Shown here: positions 41,422 through 49,776 of the stretch, in pieces
How positions within the stretch are numbered: the first letter of the stretch is position 1
How the letters are laid out: the number at the start of each line of letters is the position of its first letter
From: an uncultured Algibacter sp.
Lineage (GTDB): Bacteria > Bacteroidota > Bacteroidia > Flavobacteriales > Flavobacteriaceae
Direction: 5' to 3'
Length of the DNA: 64,000 bases
NCBI RefSeq assembly: GCF_947487605.1
Contig: NZ_CANKXK010000003.1
Location: forward strand, 124,001-188,000
Notes under the pieces: generated by a model
Told to the model about the DNA's origin: nothing
What the model saw: the letters and a program-made list of their open reading frames with translations, nothing else
The model's database searches: none
Translations under genes and position numbers: made by a program

Positions 41422-42237
41422 ATGAATTTAGAAAACATCGACACAGAAAAATGGCTTGATTTAGCCACAACATACGGGCTTAAAATTCTTGGAGCCATTG
41501 TAATATGGATTATTGGTTCTTGGGTAATTAAAAAAATTGTAAAGGGCACACGAAAAGTGATGACCAAAAAAAATTATGATGAAAGCCTACAGAAGTTTTT
41601 ATTAAATCTATTAAGTTGGATTTTAAAGATTATTTTAATAGTATCTATTTTAGGGACTATAGGAGTAGAAACCACTTCGTTTGCAGCTATTTTAGCAGCA
41701 GCTGGTTTAGCTATAGGTATGGCTTTACAAGGGTCTCTTGGTAATTTTGCAGGCGGTGTTTTAATTATGATCTTTAAACCAATAAAAATTGGTGATTTAA
41801 TTGAAGCTCAAGGTGAAATTGGGGTGGTTAAAGAGATTGAAATTTTCACAACTAAACTTACGGGGCTTTCAAATAGAGAAATTATAATTCCTAATGGATC
41901 GTTGTCTAACGGTAATATTATTAACTATACTTCGGAAGGCACGCGACGTGTAGACTTAACTTTTGGAGTAGGCTACGATTCTGATATTAAAAAGACAAAA
42001 GAAGTACTGATGAATGTTCTAACATCGCACCCTAAAGTATTAAAATCTCCAGAGCCAACAGTAAATGTTTCTGAATTAGCAGATAGCTCTATAAATTTTG
42101 CTGTAAGACCATGGAGTACGTCAGATGATTATTGGGATGTTTACTTCGGAATTACAGAAGACGTAAAAGAAGCACTTGATAAAGCAGGTATTGAAATTCC
42201 TTACCCACATCAAGTTGAGATACAGAAAAAGAGTTAA
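41422..42237 (+). CDS. Small-conductance mechanosensitive ion channel (MscS family)
   Basis: 271 residues, the compact MscS type with three membrane helices. Helix 3, the pore, is 'SFAAILAAAGLAIGMALQGSLGNFAGGVLIMIF' with the usual Ala/Gly packing. It is followed by the beta domain ('KIGDLIEAQGEIGVVKEIEIFTTKL', 'IIIPNGSLSNGNIINYTSEGTRRVDLTFGVGYD') and the cytoplasmic cage with 'IPYPHQVEI' at the end. It opens under membrane tension to relieve osmotic shock. The stop codon overlaps the convergent tsaB by 4 bp, so transcripts converge here. Confidence 0.95.
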   Translation: MNLENIDTEKWLDLATTYGLKILGAIVIWIIGSWVIKKIVKGTRKVMTKKNYDESLQKFLLNLLSWILKIILIVSILGTIGVETTSFAAILAAAGLAIGMALQGSLGNFAGGVLIMIFKPIKIGDLIEAQGEIGVVKEIEIFTTKLTGLSNREIIIPNGSLSNGNIINYTSEGTRRVDLTFGVGYDSDIKKTKEVLMNVLTSHPKVLKSPEPTVNVSELADSSINFAVRPWSTSDDYWDVYFGITEDVKEALDKAGIEIPYPHQVEIQKKS

Positions 42238-42908
42238 GATTTAGGTTTTAACGCCACAAAATCTTTCAAATAATAAGGTTCAAAATAAGCGACATCTTCG
42301 ATGTCGCTTATTTTATATTTATTATAAGCTAGCTGACTCATCTCATTAGCAGAAGGTAATTTATTTTCAACAAAAACAGCGTTAGAGTTATTTATAATTT
42401 CTTTCGTTTTTTCTACTCCATTACCAATAAAACAGACTTTGCCCAGTTTCAAATAATCTTCAAAAGATATCTCATCTAAAATTTGAGCTTGCGTCTCTCT
42501 TATTTGGTTATAATCAGTATCGAAAATAGCCGAATATACTTCCATTCTTCGGGCATCCAGCATGGAAACGATAACACCATTTTCATTTTTTACCTGATGC
42601 GCTAATGCCTCTAGAGTAGAAACAGAAATTAAAGGAATATCAAGCGCAAAACAAAGTCCTTTGGCTGCTGAAACGCCAATTCTTAAACCAGTATAAGAAC
42701 CTGGGCCTTTACTAACAGCTATAGCATCTAAATCGTTAGAAGTAATACTAGCTTCATTTAAAACAGTATTAATATAAACATGTAATCTTTCGGCATGTGA
42801 ATATTTTTTATCATAATCTTCTTTTAAGACTATCGTTTTACCTTCTTTTGAAAGTGAAACCGAACAGTTAGTTGTTGCTGTTTCTATATTTAATATATAT
42901 ATGCTCAT
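42234..42908 (-). CDS. tsaB: tRNA threonylcarbamoyladenosine biosynthesis protein TsaB
   Basis: 224 residues. Partner of TsaD in t6A37 synthesis on ANN-decoding tRNAs. Seen: N-terminal ASKHA motif 'ILNIETATTNCSVSLSKEG', 'IAVSKGPGSYTGLRIGVSAAKGLCFALDIPLISVSTLEALAHQ', and a shorter C-terminal domain than TsaD, with no metal-binding HxxxH, as expected. tsaD and tsaE are not in the window. Convergent with mscS. Confidence 0.96.
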   Translation of the reverse strand: MSIYILNIETATTNCSVSLSKEGKTIVLKEDYDKKYSHAERLHVYINTVLNEASITSNDLDAIAVSKGPGSYTGLRIGVSAAKGLCFALDIPLISVSTLEALAHQVKNENGVIVSMLDARRMEVYSAIFDTDYNQIRETQAQILDEISFEDYLKLGKVCFIGNGVEKTKEIINNSNAVFVENKLPSANEMSQLAYNKYKISDIEDVAYFEPYYLKDFVALKPKS

Positions 42909-42936
42909 TTTCTTTTCATAAAACGTAGAAAAAATG

Positions 42937-42961
42937 GATTCCCGCTTTCGCTAGAATGATA
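42937..42961 (-). repeat. GTCA-family palindrome, degenerate
   Basis: The minus strand reads TTATCATTCTAGCGAAAGCGGGAATCC: a head with one change (TATCA) and the diverged body of the TCCCGC subfamily. It lies in the tsaB/tolC-like gap. Confidence 0.6.
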
Positions 42962-43004
42962 ATTTCAATTGTTATCCCAATAAAACCATTGAGAAGTCAC
43001 CTTT

Positions 43005-44354
43005 TTAATTAGTTAAAGATTTTCCCATGTAAAAGTCTAAAACTTTTGTCTTAAAAACAAAATCATATTTAGCATTTATTAAGGAAGATTGTGCATTAAT
43101 TAATTGTACTCTGGCTTGTTCTAAATCGAAGGCCGTAATAGTTCCAATATTATAACGCTCTTTAGAGTTGTTAAATGCTAATTCTTGAGACGTTAAAGAC
43201 TTAATGGCGGCATCATAAGCTTTAAACGCTGCTTGAGCATCTGTATAAGCTCTTTGGATATTAGATTCTAAATCTAACTTGGCTTGATCAAATAAAAGTT
43301 TGCTGTTTTCTTCTTGAATCTTAGATATTGCAACATTGGTTTTATTTTGAAATCTGGAGAAAATAGGAATATTGACATTTAAATTGAAGTTATGCCCTTT
43401 CAACAAATCCAATTCTCTAAAAAATGCTTGCTTTATAAAATCATTTTTAGATTCACTCCAAACAGAGCCAAAACCATATCCAAAACTAATAGTAGGGTAG
43501 TAACCTGCTTTTAAAATTTCAGTATTTAATTGGGCATTTTCTATACGTTTTTCTGCAATCTTGATTTCTGCTCTATTTTCAAGTGCATGCTCTAAAATAG
43601 GTGTCACATTTTTATACAATAATCCCTCAGAGGGTTTATTGACATCAATAATTTCAACATTAAAACCATTAAAAGGAATTTGAAGTAACTGAGATAATGA
43701 TAATAATGATAAATTAAAACTATTCTCAGCTAGAGTAACTTGTTGTGCATCTCTACTTAAAGTCGCCTCAGCATCATAAATATTTGCCTTTGGTTGCACT
43801 CCAGCTTCAACTAATTCCTTTATTTGTTCTAGTTGTTTTCCACTAAAAATATACTGTGCTTTTGCTATTTCTAAATTTTCAATATTGAACAGCACATTCA
43901 AATAAGCATTAACAACATTTAAAGAAATATCATCTTTTATACGTCGCAATTCTAAAGTACTTGTTTCTTTAGTAAGTTGTGATTGCTTATATAAATTCAA
44001 CGTTCTAAACCCATTAAACACGTTTTGATTGACACCAATATTGTAATTAAACGAATGTGTTGTTTGATTCGTTATACGCTGGTTTGTAACTGGATCGAAA
44101 CCTGAGCCAATACTCATACGATTACCAGTAGTTGCAGCTACAGAGGGCAAAAACTGTCCTTTTGCGGCGATAATGTCTTGATCGTTTAAAAGAAGGGTGT
44201 TTTCACTTTGCTTGACCGTTATATTATTTTCAAGAGCATGATTAACACATTCTTGCAATGTCCATTTTTTATCTTGTGCAAAGAATGAAACTGATACTAA
44301 TAATAGTAAAAGTGAAAGACTGTTTTTTGTGAGTTTATTATTGAAATAAATCAT
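43005..44354 (-). CDS. TolC-family outer membrane efflux protein
   Basis: 449 residues. Signal peptide ending 'VSFFAQ', then two TolC repeats: 'WTLQECVNHALENNITVKQSENTLLLNDQDIIAAKGQFLPSVAAT' and 'PILEHALENRAEIKIAEKRIENAQLNTEILKAGYYPTISFGYGFG', with the periplasmic coiled coils and short barrel strands between. It is the last gene of a five-gene export operon and gives that pump its outer-membrane channel. The pump's substrate is not evident. Confidence 0.95.
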   Translation of the reverse strand: MIYFNNKLTKNSLSLLLLLVSVSFFAQDKKWTLQECVNHALENNITVKQSENTLLLNDQDIIAAKGQFLPSVAATTGNRMSIGSGFDPVTNQRITNQTTHSFNYNIGVNQNVFNGFRTLNLYKQSQLTKETSTLELRRIKDDISLNVVNAYLNVLFNIENLEIAKAQYIFSGKQLEQIKELVEAGVQPKANIYDAEATLSRDAQQVTLAENSFNLSLLSLSQLLQIPFNGFNVEIIDVNKPSEGLLYKNVTPILEHALENRAEIKIAEKRIENAQLNTEILKAGYYPTISFGYGFGSVWSESKNDFIKQAFFRELDLLKGHNFNLNVNIPIFSRFQNKTNVAISKIQEENSKLLFDQAKLDLESNIQRAYTDAQAAFKAYDAAIKSLTSQELAFNNSKERYNIGTITAFDLEQARVQLINAQSSLINAKYDFVFKTKVLDFYMGKSLTN

Positions 44355-44365
44355 ATTTTTTAGAA

Positions 44366-45469
44366 TTAATTTTCTTTTGATACTTTATTCCAAACCTTAA
44401 TTTTATCCCCTTCATTAATACCGTCAATAATCTCAACGTTAATCCCATCAGACAAACCTAAAGTAACATCTTGTCTTTTAAAAGTGTTATTCTCTCCTTG
44501 AATTTCTACATAGGGCTTCTCTGTTATTCTATCAAATCGAACCAGAGACTCTCTAATACAAAAAAGATCATCTTTACTTTCAATATCAATTTCTGCATTA
44601 GCACTATACCCTGCTCTAATATTGGTATTTACATCTACTTTAACGTCTGCTTTTATTGTAAACTGAACCGCTCCTGCATTATCCGAAATTCCTTTGGGAG
44701 CAATAAACACTAATTTAGCCGCCAATTTTTTTTCATCTAATGCTCCTATAATAACATCTATTGAGTCACCCTCAATTAATTTACCTACTTCTGATTCATC
44801 AACGGTTCCTTCAAAAATCATATTACTCATATCGGCTACTGTAGCTATAGTTGTACCAGCATTAAAATTATTACTTTGAATAACTTGATCGCCCTCTCTA
44901 ATAGGTATTTCTAAAACTGTCCCTGATATCTGAGCTATAATACTTGTATTAGCTGAATTACCACCAGATAAAGATCCTTTCTTGATTATTTGATAATCGT
45001 TTTGAGCCTGTCTTAGCGATTCTTTTGCTTGATTAAATGAAAGTTCACTGTTTTCAAAATCTTGTTTTGAAATGACTCCTTTATTGAAAAGTAATTTATT
45101 TCTTTTGAATAAAGTATTAGCATTATCGAATGATAATCTCGTGGTATTTAATCTACTATTCGCACTAGCTAATGATTGTTCGTTTGGAACAATTCTAATC
45201 TTAGCAATTAAATCGCCTTTTTCAACAAGATCGCCTTCTTCTACTGTAATGTCATCCACTATGCCAGAAATTTGAGGCTTTAATTCAATTTCTTCCTCAG
45301 GATTAAGACTGCCAGTGGCAACAATTTTAGTATTTATTGATGTACGAAAAGGTTCTTCAACATTATAATCTTCAACAGATTTAGCGTTAGAATCATAGAA
45401 ATACTTTAGCACTATTAAAAATAGTACCACTCCTACTACGATAAAACTAATTTTTAAAAATTTCTTCAT
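44366..45469 (-). CDS. HlyD/MacA-like periplasmic adaptor
   Basis: 367 residues. One N-terminal membrane segment ('KISFIVVGVVLFLIVLKYFY'), then a lipoyl-like half ('LKPQISGIVDDITVEEGDLVEKGDLIAKI'), a coiled coil hairpin, the second lipoyl half ('SIIAQISGTVLEIPIREGDQVIQSNNFNAGTTIATVADMSNMIFEG') and a beta-barrel domain. Adaptors of this type link inner-membrane transporters to TolC. The gene is 11 bp upstream of the TolC-like gene and 14 bp downstream of an ABC permease. Confidence 0.94.
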   Translation of the reverse strand: MKKFLKISFIVVGVVLFLIVLKYFYDSNAKSVEDYNVEEPFRTSINTKIVATGSLNPEEEIELKPQISGIVDDITVEEGDLVEKGDLIAKIRIVPNEQSLASANSRLNTTRLSFDNANTLFKRNKLLFNKGVISKQDFENSELSFNQAKESLRQAQNDYQIIKKGSLSGGNSANTSIIAQISGTVLEIPIREGDQVIQSNNFNAGTTIATVADMSNMIFEGTVDESEVGKLIEGDSIDVIIGALDEKKLAAKLVFIAPKGISDNAGAVQFTIKADVKVDVNTNIRAGYSANAEIDIESKDDLFCIRESLVRFDRITEKPYVEIQGENNTFKRQDVTLGLSDGINVEIIDGINEGDKIKVWNKVSKEN

Positions 45470-45483
45470 TTTATTTACTTTAT

Positions 45484-46725
45484 TTATTCTTCTCTTAATG
45501 CGTCAATTGGTTTTACACTTGTGGCTTTAAATGCTGGAATTAGTCCAATTAATGTTCCCAAGGTTATTACTATTAACAATGCAAAAAACACTATCGCAAT
45601 AGATACTGAAGGATTCCGCATAAAAGCATCCTCGCCAATACCTAACGTTTTATTAACTAACATTAAAATTAATCCGCCACTTATAATACCTAAAAAACCT
45701 GCAATTAGAGAAATGGCGATAGATTCAATAATAATTTGACGTTTAATTAGAAATGGTGTTGCACCTAATGCACGTCTAACACCAATTTCCTTAGTACGCT
45801 CTTTAACCGAAATGAGTAAAATACCACCAATGGCAAATACACCTGCAATTAAAGTAGCAATCCCTACAAACCATGTTAAAAATTGCATTCCTGTTAAAAA
45901 ACCAGTAATTTGATCAAATCTATCTCCAAGATTAAAACCGAAGAGCCCTCTATTATCATCTGGATGTATACTATGTATATTCTTTAGTAAAAGCTTAACA
46001 TCTGCATCGATTTGATTTATATCAAAATTTTCGTAGCCTGTAATTGTCATCCAATCAATAGTATTACCTCGACCAAAAATTTGCTGAGAAGTTGTAAAAG
46101 GAATATCAACATCTATTTGAGGTCCGCCAAAATTAACCACTTTGTATACACCTATAACAGTAAAACCTAGGTTTTCTCCATAAACTATTTTACCTATTGG
46201 ATTCTCGTCTTTTTCAAATAGTTGTTTATAAACATCTTCTGAGATAACTATTACTTTTTTATGCTCGTCAATATCTGTTTGGTTAATGTATCTCCCCCAC
46301 AATAAATCTTTTTTAGCCAATACATCATTAAAAGGGAATTCCCCTTTTCCAATAAAACTTGCAGATAATGATTTTCTACTTAAAGTAATTTGTAATTGAT
46401 GACTAGGTAAAACATATTCAACACCTTCAACATTCTCTTTAATTTTTTTAGCATCATCAAGATTCAGTTTTATTTTTCGTCCTTCTTGATAGCCCTTAAA
46501 AGGCATCGATGTATTTCCACCAGAAAGAAATAAACTATTTGTAGCATAGTTTTCAAACATTCTGTTAAAGTTATTTTCTATACCCCTTGAAGACCCTAGT
46601 AAACTTATTAGCAAAAGGATACCCCACCAAACACCAACCATAGTTAAAATAGACCTAAGTTTATTTTTACTTAGGCTATCAAAAACTTCTTGCCAGGTAT
46701 CTTTTTCTAATAAAAACTTTATCAT
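45484..46725 (-). CDS. MacB-type ABC transporter permease, second copy
   Basis: 413 residues. The N-terminal membrane helix ('NKLRSILTMVGVWWGILLLISLLG') is followed by a large periplasmic MacB-like domain and three C-terminal helices (FtsX fold: 'TWFVGIATLIAGVFAIGGILLISVKERTKEIGVRRALGATPFLI' and 'GTLIGLIPAFKATSVKPIDALR'). It abuts the first permease exactly (46725/46726) and probably forms a heterodimer with it. The ABC protein two genes upstream powers the pair. Confidence 0.94.
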   Translation of the reverse strand: MIKFLLEKDTWQEVFDSLSKNKLRSILTMVGVWWGILLLISLLGSSRGIENNFNRMFENYATNSLFLSGGNTSMPFKGYQEGRKIKLNLDDAKKIKENVEGVEYVLPSHQLQITLSRKSLSASFIGKGEFPFNDVLAKKDLLWGRYINQTDIDEHKKVIVISEDVYKQLFEKDENPIGKIVYGENLGFTVIGVYKVVNFGGPQIDVDIPFTTSQQIFGRGNTIDWMTITGYENFDINQIDADVKLLLKNIHSIHPDDNRGLFGFNLGDRFDQITGFLTGMQFLTWFVGIATLIAGVFAIGGILLISVKERTKEIGVRRALGATPFLIKRQIIIESIAISLIAGFLGIISGGLILMLVNKTLGIGEDAFMRNPSVSIAIVFFALLIVITLGTLIGLIPAFKATSVKPIDALREE

Positions 46726-47958
46726 TTAACCATTTCTTAATGCTATAATTGGTTTAATTTTTGATGCTTTCTTTGCAGGTAAAAAACCAGCTATAGCTCC
46801 AGCAATTACTAAAACTATAGTAGCAGTATATAAAATAGAAACACTTACACTTGGATTTGTAATCCAATATCGCTCAATACTAGAACCAATAGCTTCTAAA
46901 AACCCAACTCCTAAAAGTAAGCCTACATATCCTGCAAACGCCGTTATTATAATAGATTCAATTAGAATTATAGAAACAATAGATCTTGGTGATGCTCCTA
47001 AAGCCTTACGAATACCTATTTCTTTAGTACGTTCTTTAACAATAAAAATCATAATATTACTGATGCCTAAAATACCTGCTATTAAAGTACCAAAACCTAT
47101 AATAGGAATAAGTATTCCAAGACCTGTTGTCATGTTTTCGAGGCGTTTTTTTCCTTGTAATATTTGGGTTCCAATTCTAATAGCTCTTTGATCATTTGGA
47201 GCCACATCATACCTATTCTTTAATTTGGTAGTTATTTCTTGAACTAAAACAAAAGCTTGATCAGTATTTATTTTTGGATTATAACCTATAGTAATACTAG
47301 ATATTTCATCATTAGCAAGATATAGTCTTTGTATTGTGGTGTATGCTGTGTAAATGGCGCGCTCTTGACTATCGCCACCATTATCTGAAAAAACTCCAAC
47401 AACTTTATAAACAACTCCTTCTAAATCAATGTATTTCCCTAATGCAGATTCTTTAACAAACAAATCTTGTTCTACAAGGCGACCAATTGCTATAACTTTA
47501 TCTTTATTTTGTACATCTTTTTGATTTATAAAACGCCCTTTAATAATTACCGCTTTTTCTAAATATTGATGGTCTGGAGATATTCCAGTAATTGTATATT
47601 GGCCTTTCTTATTTTTATATTTAAGCTGATAACTTCTACTTAATTTAGGAGTTATATATTCCAGTTCATCTCCAAACTCTTTGTTTAGAAATTCTAAATC
47701 TTTATTATCAAACCTTATGAGCCTACCTATTTGAAGTCCTTTATAGGGTTTAGAAGTTGTTCCAGACCGAATCGTTATGGCATTTTCAGCAGTATTTACG
47801 AAAAATTTTTCAAACGTATTTTCTAACCCATTGGCAATTCCAAAAAGTATGGTGAATAACATAATAGCAAATGCTACTGTAAAACCAGAGAGTAAAGCCC
47901 TTGTCTTATTTTTGTTTATACTTTGAAATATTTCGCGCCAAAGGTCTAAGTCAAACAT
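46726..47958 (-). CDS. MacB-type ABC transporter permease, first copy
   Basis: 410 residues, same architecture as its neighbour: N-terminal helix ('NKTRALLSGFTVAFAIMLFTILFGIANGL'), MacB periplasmic domain, and FtsX-like C-terminal helices with 'IFIVKERTKEIGIRKALGASPRSIVSIILIESIIITAFAGYVG' and 'GFLPAKKASKIKPIIALRNG'. The two copies are clearly paralogous in sequence pattern but diverged. Its start overlaps the ABC ATPase end by 8 bp. Confidence 0.94.
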   Translation of the reverse strand: MFDLDLWREIFQSINKNKTRALLSGFTVAFAIMLFTILFGIANGLENTFEKFFVNTAENAITIRSGTTSKPYKGLQIGRLIRFDNKDLEFLNKEFGDELEYITPKLSRSYQLKYKNKKGQYTITGISPDHQYLEKAVIIKGRFINQKDVQNKDKVIAIGRLVEQDLFVKESALGKYIDLEGVVYKVVGVFSDNGGDSQERAIYTAYTTIQRLYLANDEISSITIGYNPKINTDQAFVLVQEITTKLKNRYDVAPNDQRAIRIGTQILQGKKRLENMTTGLGILIPIIGFGTLIAGILGISNIMIFIVKERTKEIGIRKALGASPRSIVSIILIESIIITAFAGYVGLLLGVGFLEAIGSSIERYWITNPSVSVSILYTATIVLVIAGAIAGFLPAKKASKIKPIIALRNG

Positions 47959-48652
47959 AGTGTTCTGCGCGTACTTGGGTTACTTTTTTATCTTCCATAA
48001 TGACGCCGTCTCGAAGCCTTACAATACGTTTACACATATTAGCAATATCCTCTTCATGGGTTACCATTAAAATAGTTTTACCCTCATCATTTAATTGCTG
48101 GATAAATTCCATGATTTCGTAAGACGTTTTAGTATCTAAAGCTCCTGTTGGTTCATCTGCCAATAATAATTTAGGATTCGCTGCCAAGGCTCGTGCAATT
48201 GCCACACGCTGATTTTGCCCACCTGAAAGCTCTTTAGGCAAATGTTTAGCCCAATCTGTCAACCCAACCTTACCAAGATGAAACATTGCTTGCTGTTGTC
48301 TTTCTTTCCTATTCACACCTTGATAATAAAGAGGGAGCGCTACATTTTCAAGCGCAGTTTTATAATTTATTAAGTTAAATGATTGAAAGATAAATCCCAA
48401 GAACTTATTTCTATAAACAGCAGCTTTTTTTTCGGTAAGATCTTTAATAGGAAGGTCATCTAAAATGTATTCACCAGAATCGGCTTCATCTAGCATGCCA
48501 ATTATATTAAGTAACGTAGACTTACCAGATCCAGAAGAACCCATAATAGCAACCATTTCACCATCTTTAACAGATAGATTTATTCCTTTTAATACATGTA
48601 AACTTGAGCCACCTATAGGATAGGATTTATGCAATTCGCGAATTTCTAACAT
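47951..48652 (-). CDS. ABC transporter ATP-binding protein (LolD/MacB type)
   Basis: 233 residues, a single nucleotide-binding domain. Seen: Walker A 'AIMGSSGSGKSTLLNIIG', Q-loop region 'FIFQSFNLINYKTALENVALPL', signature 'LSGGQNQRVAIARALAANPKLLLADEPTGALD' and the His switch 'ILMVTHEEDIA'. This subfamily drives mechanotransmission pumps (MacB) or lipoprotein release (LolCDE). Here it is first in an operon with two FtsX-type permeases, an adaptor and TolC, so efflux across both membranes is the best reading. Confidence 0.96.
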   Translation of the reverse strand: MLEIRELHKSYPIGGSSLHVLKGINLSVKDGEMVAIMGSSGSGKSTLLNIIGMLDEADSGEYILDDLPIKDLTEKKAAVYRNKFLGFIFQSFNLINYKTALENVALPLYYQGVNRKERQQQAMFHLGKVGLTDWAKHLPKELSGGQNQRVAIARALAANPKLLLADEPTGALDTKTSYEIMEFIQQLNDEGKTILMVTHEEDIANMCKRIVRLRDGVIMEDKKVTQVRAEHYV

Positions 48653-48708
48653 TATGCTATTAATTAACCAGCTAACCTTATAAGTAAGACACTAAAAGCA
48701 ACTAAATG

Positions 48709-48948
48709 TTACAAAATATTCTTGCTTTTTTGCTTATTGATTTTATTATATTTCCTGTAAATAATATACCCTATGCCCCCAACAAGAATATAAGGAATTG
48801 CCATAAGATAAACAATCCCGTCGTTAATCCCTTCTGCAACTGTTTTATTTCCTTCACTTTCTAAAACTGCTCGACACATAGCACATTGTGCGCTTGTATT
48901 TAAAGAAACGAACATAGAAAAGAGAAAAAAGATGAGTTTATTTTTCAT
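48709..48948 (-). CDS. Small exported CxxC membrane protein next to DUF420
   Basis: 79 residues. A signal peptide 'MKNKLIFFLFSMFVSLNTSAQ' leads straight into 'CAMCRAVLESEGNKTVAEGINDGIVYLMAIPYILVGGIGYIIYRKY', so the mature N-terminus carries a CxxC pair followed by one membrane helix and a short basic tail. The pair could bind metal or heme or be redox-active. It is 75 bp downstream of the DUF420 gene on the same strand. Both may work in cytochrome oxidase maturation, but this is only positional evidence. Confidence 0.75.
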   Translation of the reverse strand: MKNKLIFFLFSMFVSLNTSAQCAMCRAVLESEGNKTVAEGINDGIVYLMAIPYILVGGIGYIIYRKYNKINKQKSKNIL

Positions 48949-49023
48949 TTTACAAAATTTAAACCTAATTCATAATACGTAAAGGATAACTAGATTCTTA
49001 TGTCACAAAATCCTCAAATAACA

Positions 49024-49551
49024 TTAAACATAATATGGAGAAATCATAATATAAACAACAACTCCTGTTACTGCTACATATAGCCAAAGCGGAAACGTAA
49101 TTTTTGCTATTTTTTTATGTTTCTCAAAATTATTAGTTATAGCCCTTACATAGGTTATTAAAACAAACGGAATTACCGCCACAGACAGTATAATATGGCT
49201 TAACAATATGAAAAAATAAATTGACCTATATTCTCCCTGATAACTTGTTGAATTACTCGTCATGTGGTATAGAATATACATAGTCAAGAATAACACTGAA
49301 AGTATTATCGCAAATTTCATAAGTCGTTCATGAAATTTTCTATTTCCTTTCTTTATTTGAAATACAGCCAAAATTAAAACCAAGGCTGTAATACCATTTA
49401 TTGTCGCATATATTGGTGGTAAAAATACAGGTAATTCAATGTCTATTTTTATTCCGAAAAGTGCTGCAACCGCAACTGGAATTATAATAGACAAAGCAAC
49501 AATTAATTTGTTGTACTTTTTATCATCTAAAATTTTATCTTGTTCTTTCAT
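49024..49551 (-). CDS. DUF420 membrane protein (possible cytochrome oxidase maturation factor)
   Basis: 175 residues with five hydrophobic segments. Conserved histidines of the DUF420 family are visible in 'KFHERLMKFA', 'ILYHMTS' and 'LLSHIILSVAVIPF' and in 'EKHKKIAKITFPLWLYVAVTGVVVY'. One DUF420 member, CtaM of Staphylococcus, is needed for heme A oxidase activity, so a similar role is plausible. No oxidase gene is in the window. Confidence 0.85.
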   Translation of the reverse strand: MKEQDKILDDKKYNKLIVALSIIIPVAVAALFGIKIDIELPVFLPPIYATINGITALVLILAVFQIKKGNRKFHERLMKFAIILSVLFLTMYILYHMTSNSTSYQGEYRSIYFFILLSHIILSVAVIPFVLITYVRAITNNFEKHKKIAKITFPLWLYVAVTGVVVYIMISPYYV

Positions 49552-49659
49552 TTATCAAAAAATTATATAATTCTGAAACAACTCCTTCAACAAGCTTCAA
49601 TTGCTTTGCCTAGTCTTGAATAAGCGATACAGATTATTAAAGGTTTAAATTTATAAATT

Positions 49660-49695
49660 AAGCAAAACAATAAGGTCATTGTTTTGCTTTTTTTT
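49660..49695 (+). terminator. Strong plus-strand hairpin terminator without an obvious gene
   Basis: AAGCAAAACAAT aaggtc ATTGTTTTGCTT followed by TTTTTT. The U run is on the plus strand, yet both neighbours (DUF420 and dnaE) are on the minus strand. It may serve dnaE poorly in the other direction, or end a small plus-strand RNA. Confidence 0.6.
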
Positions 49696-49776
49696 GATTT
49701 GTATTGTTTTCATTACACGATGTTTTTAGTGCATCTCTTTTAGGCCTAGACAGAAGCTCAGCGTTATGAAAGGCAA

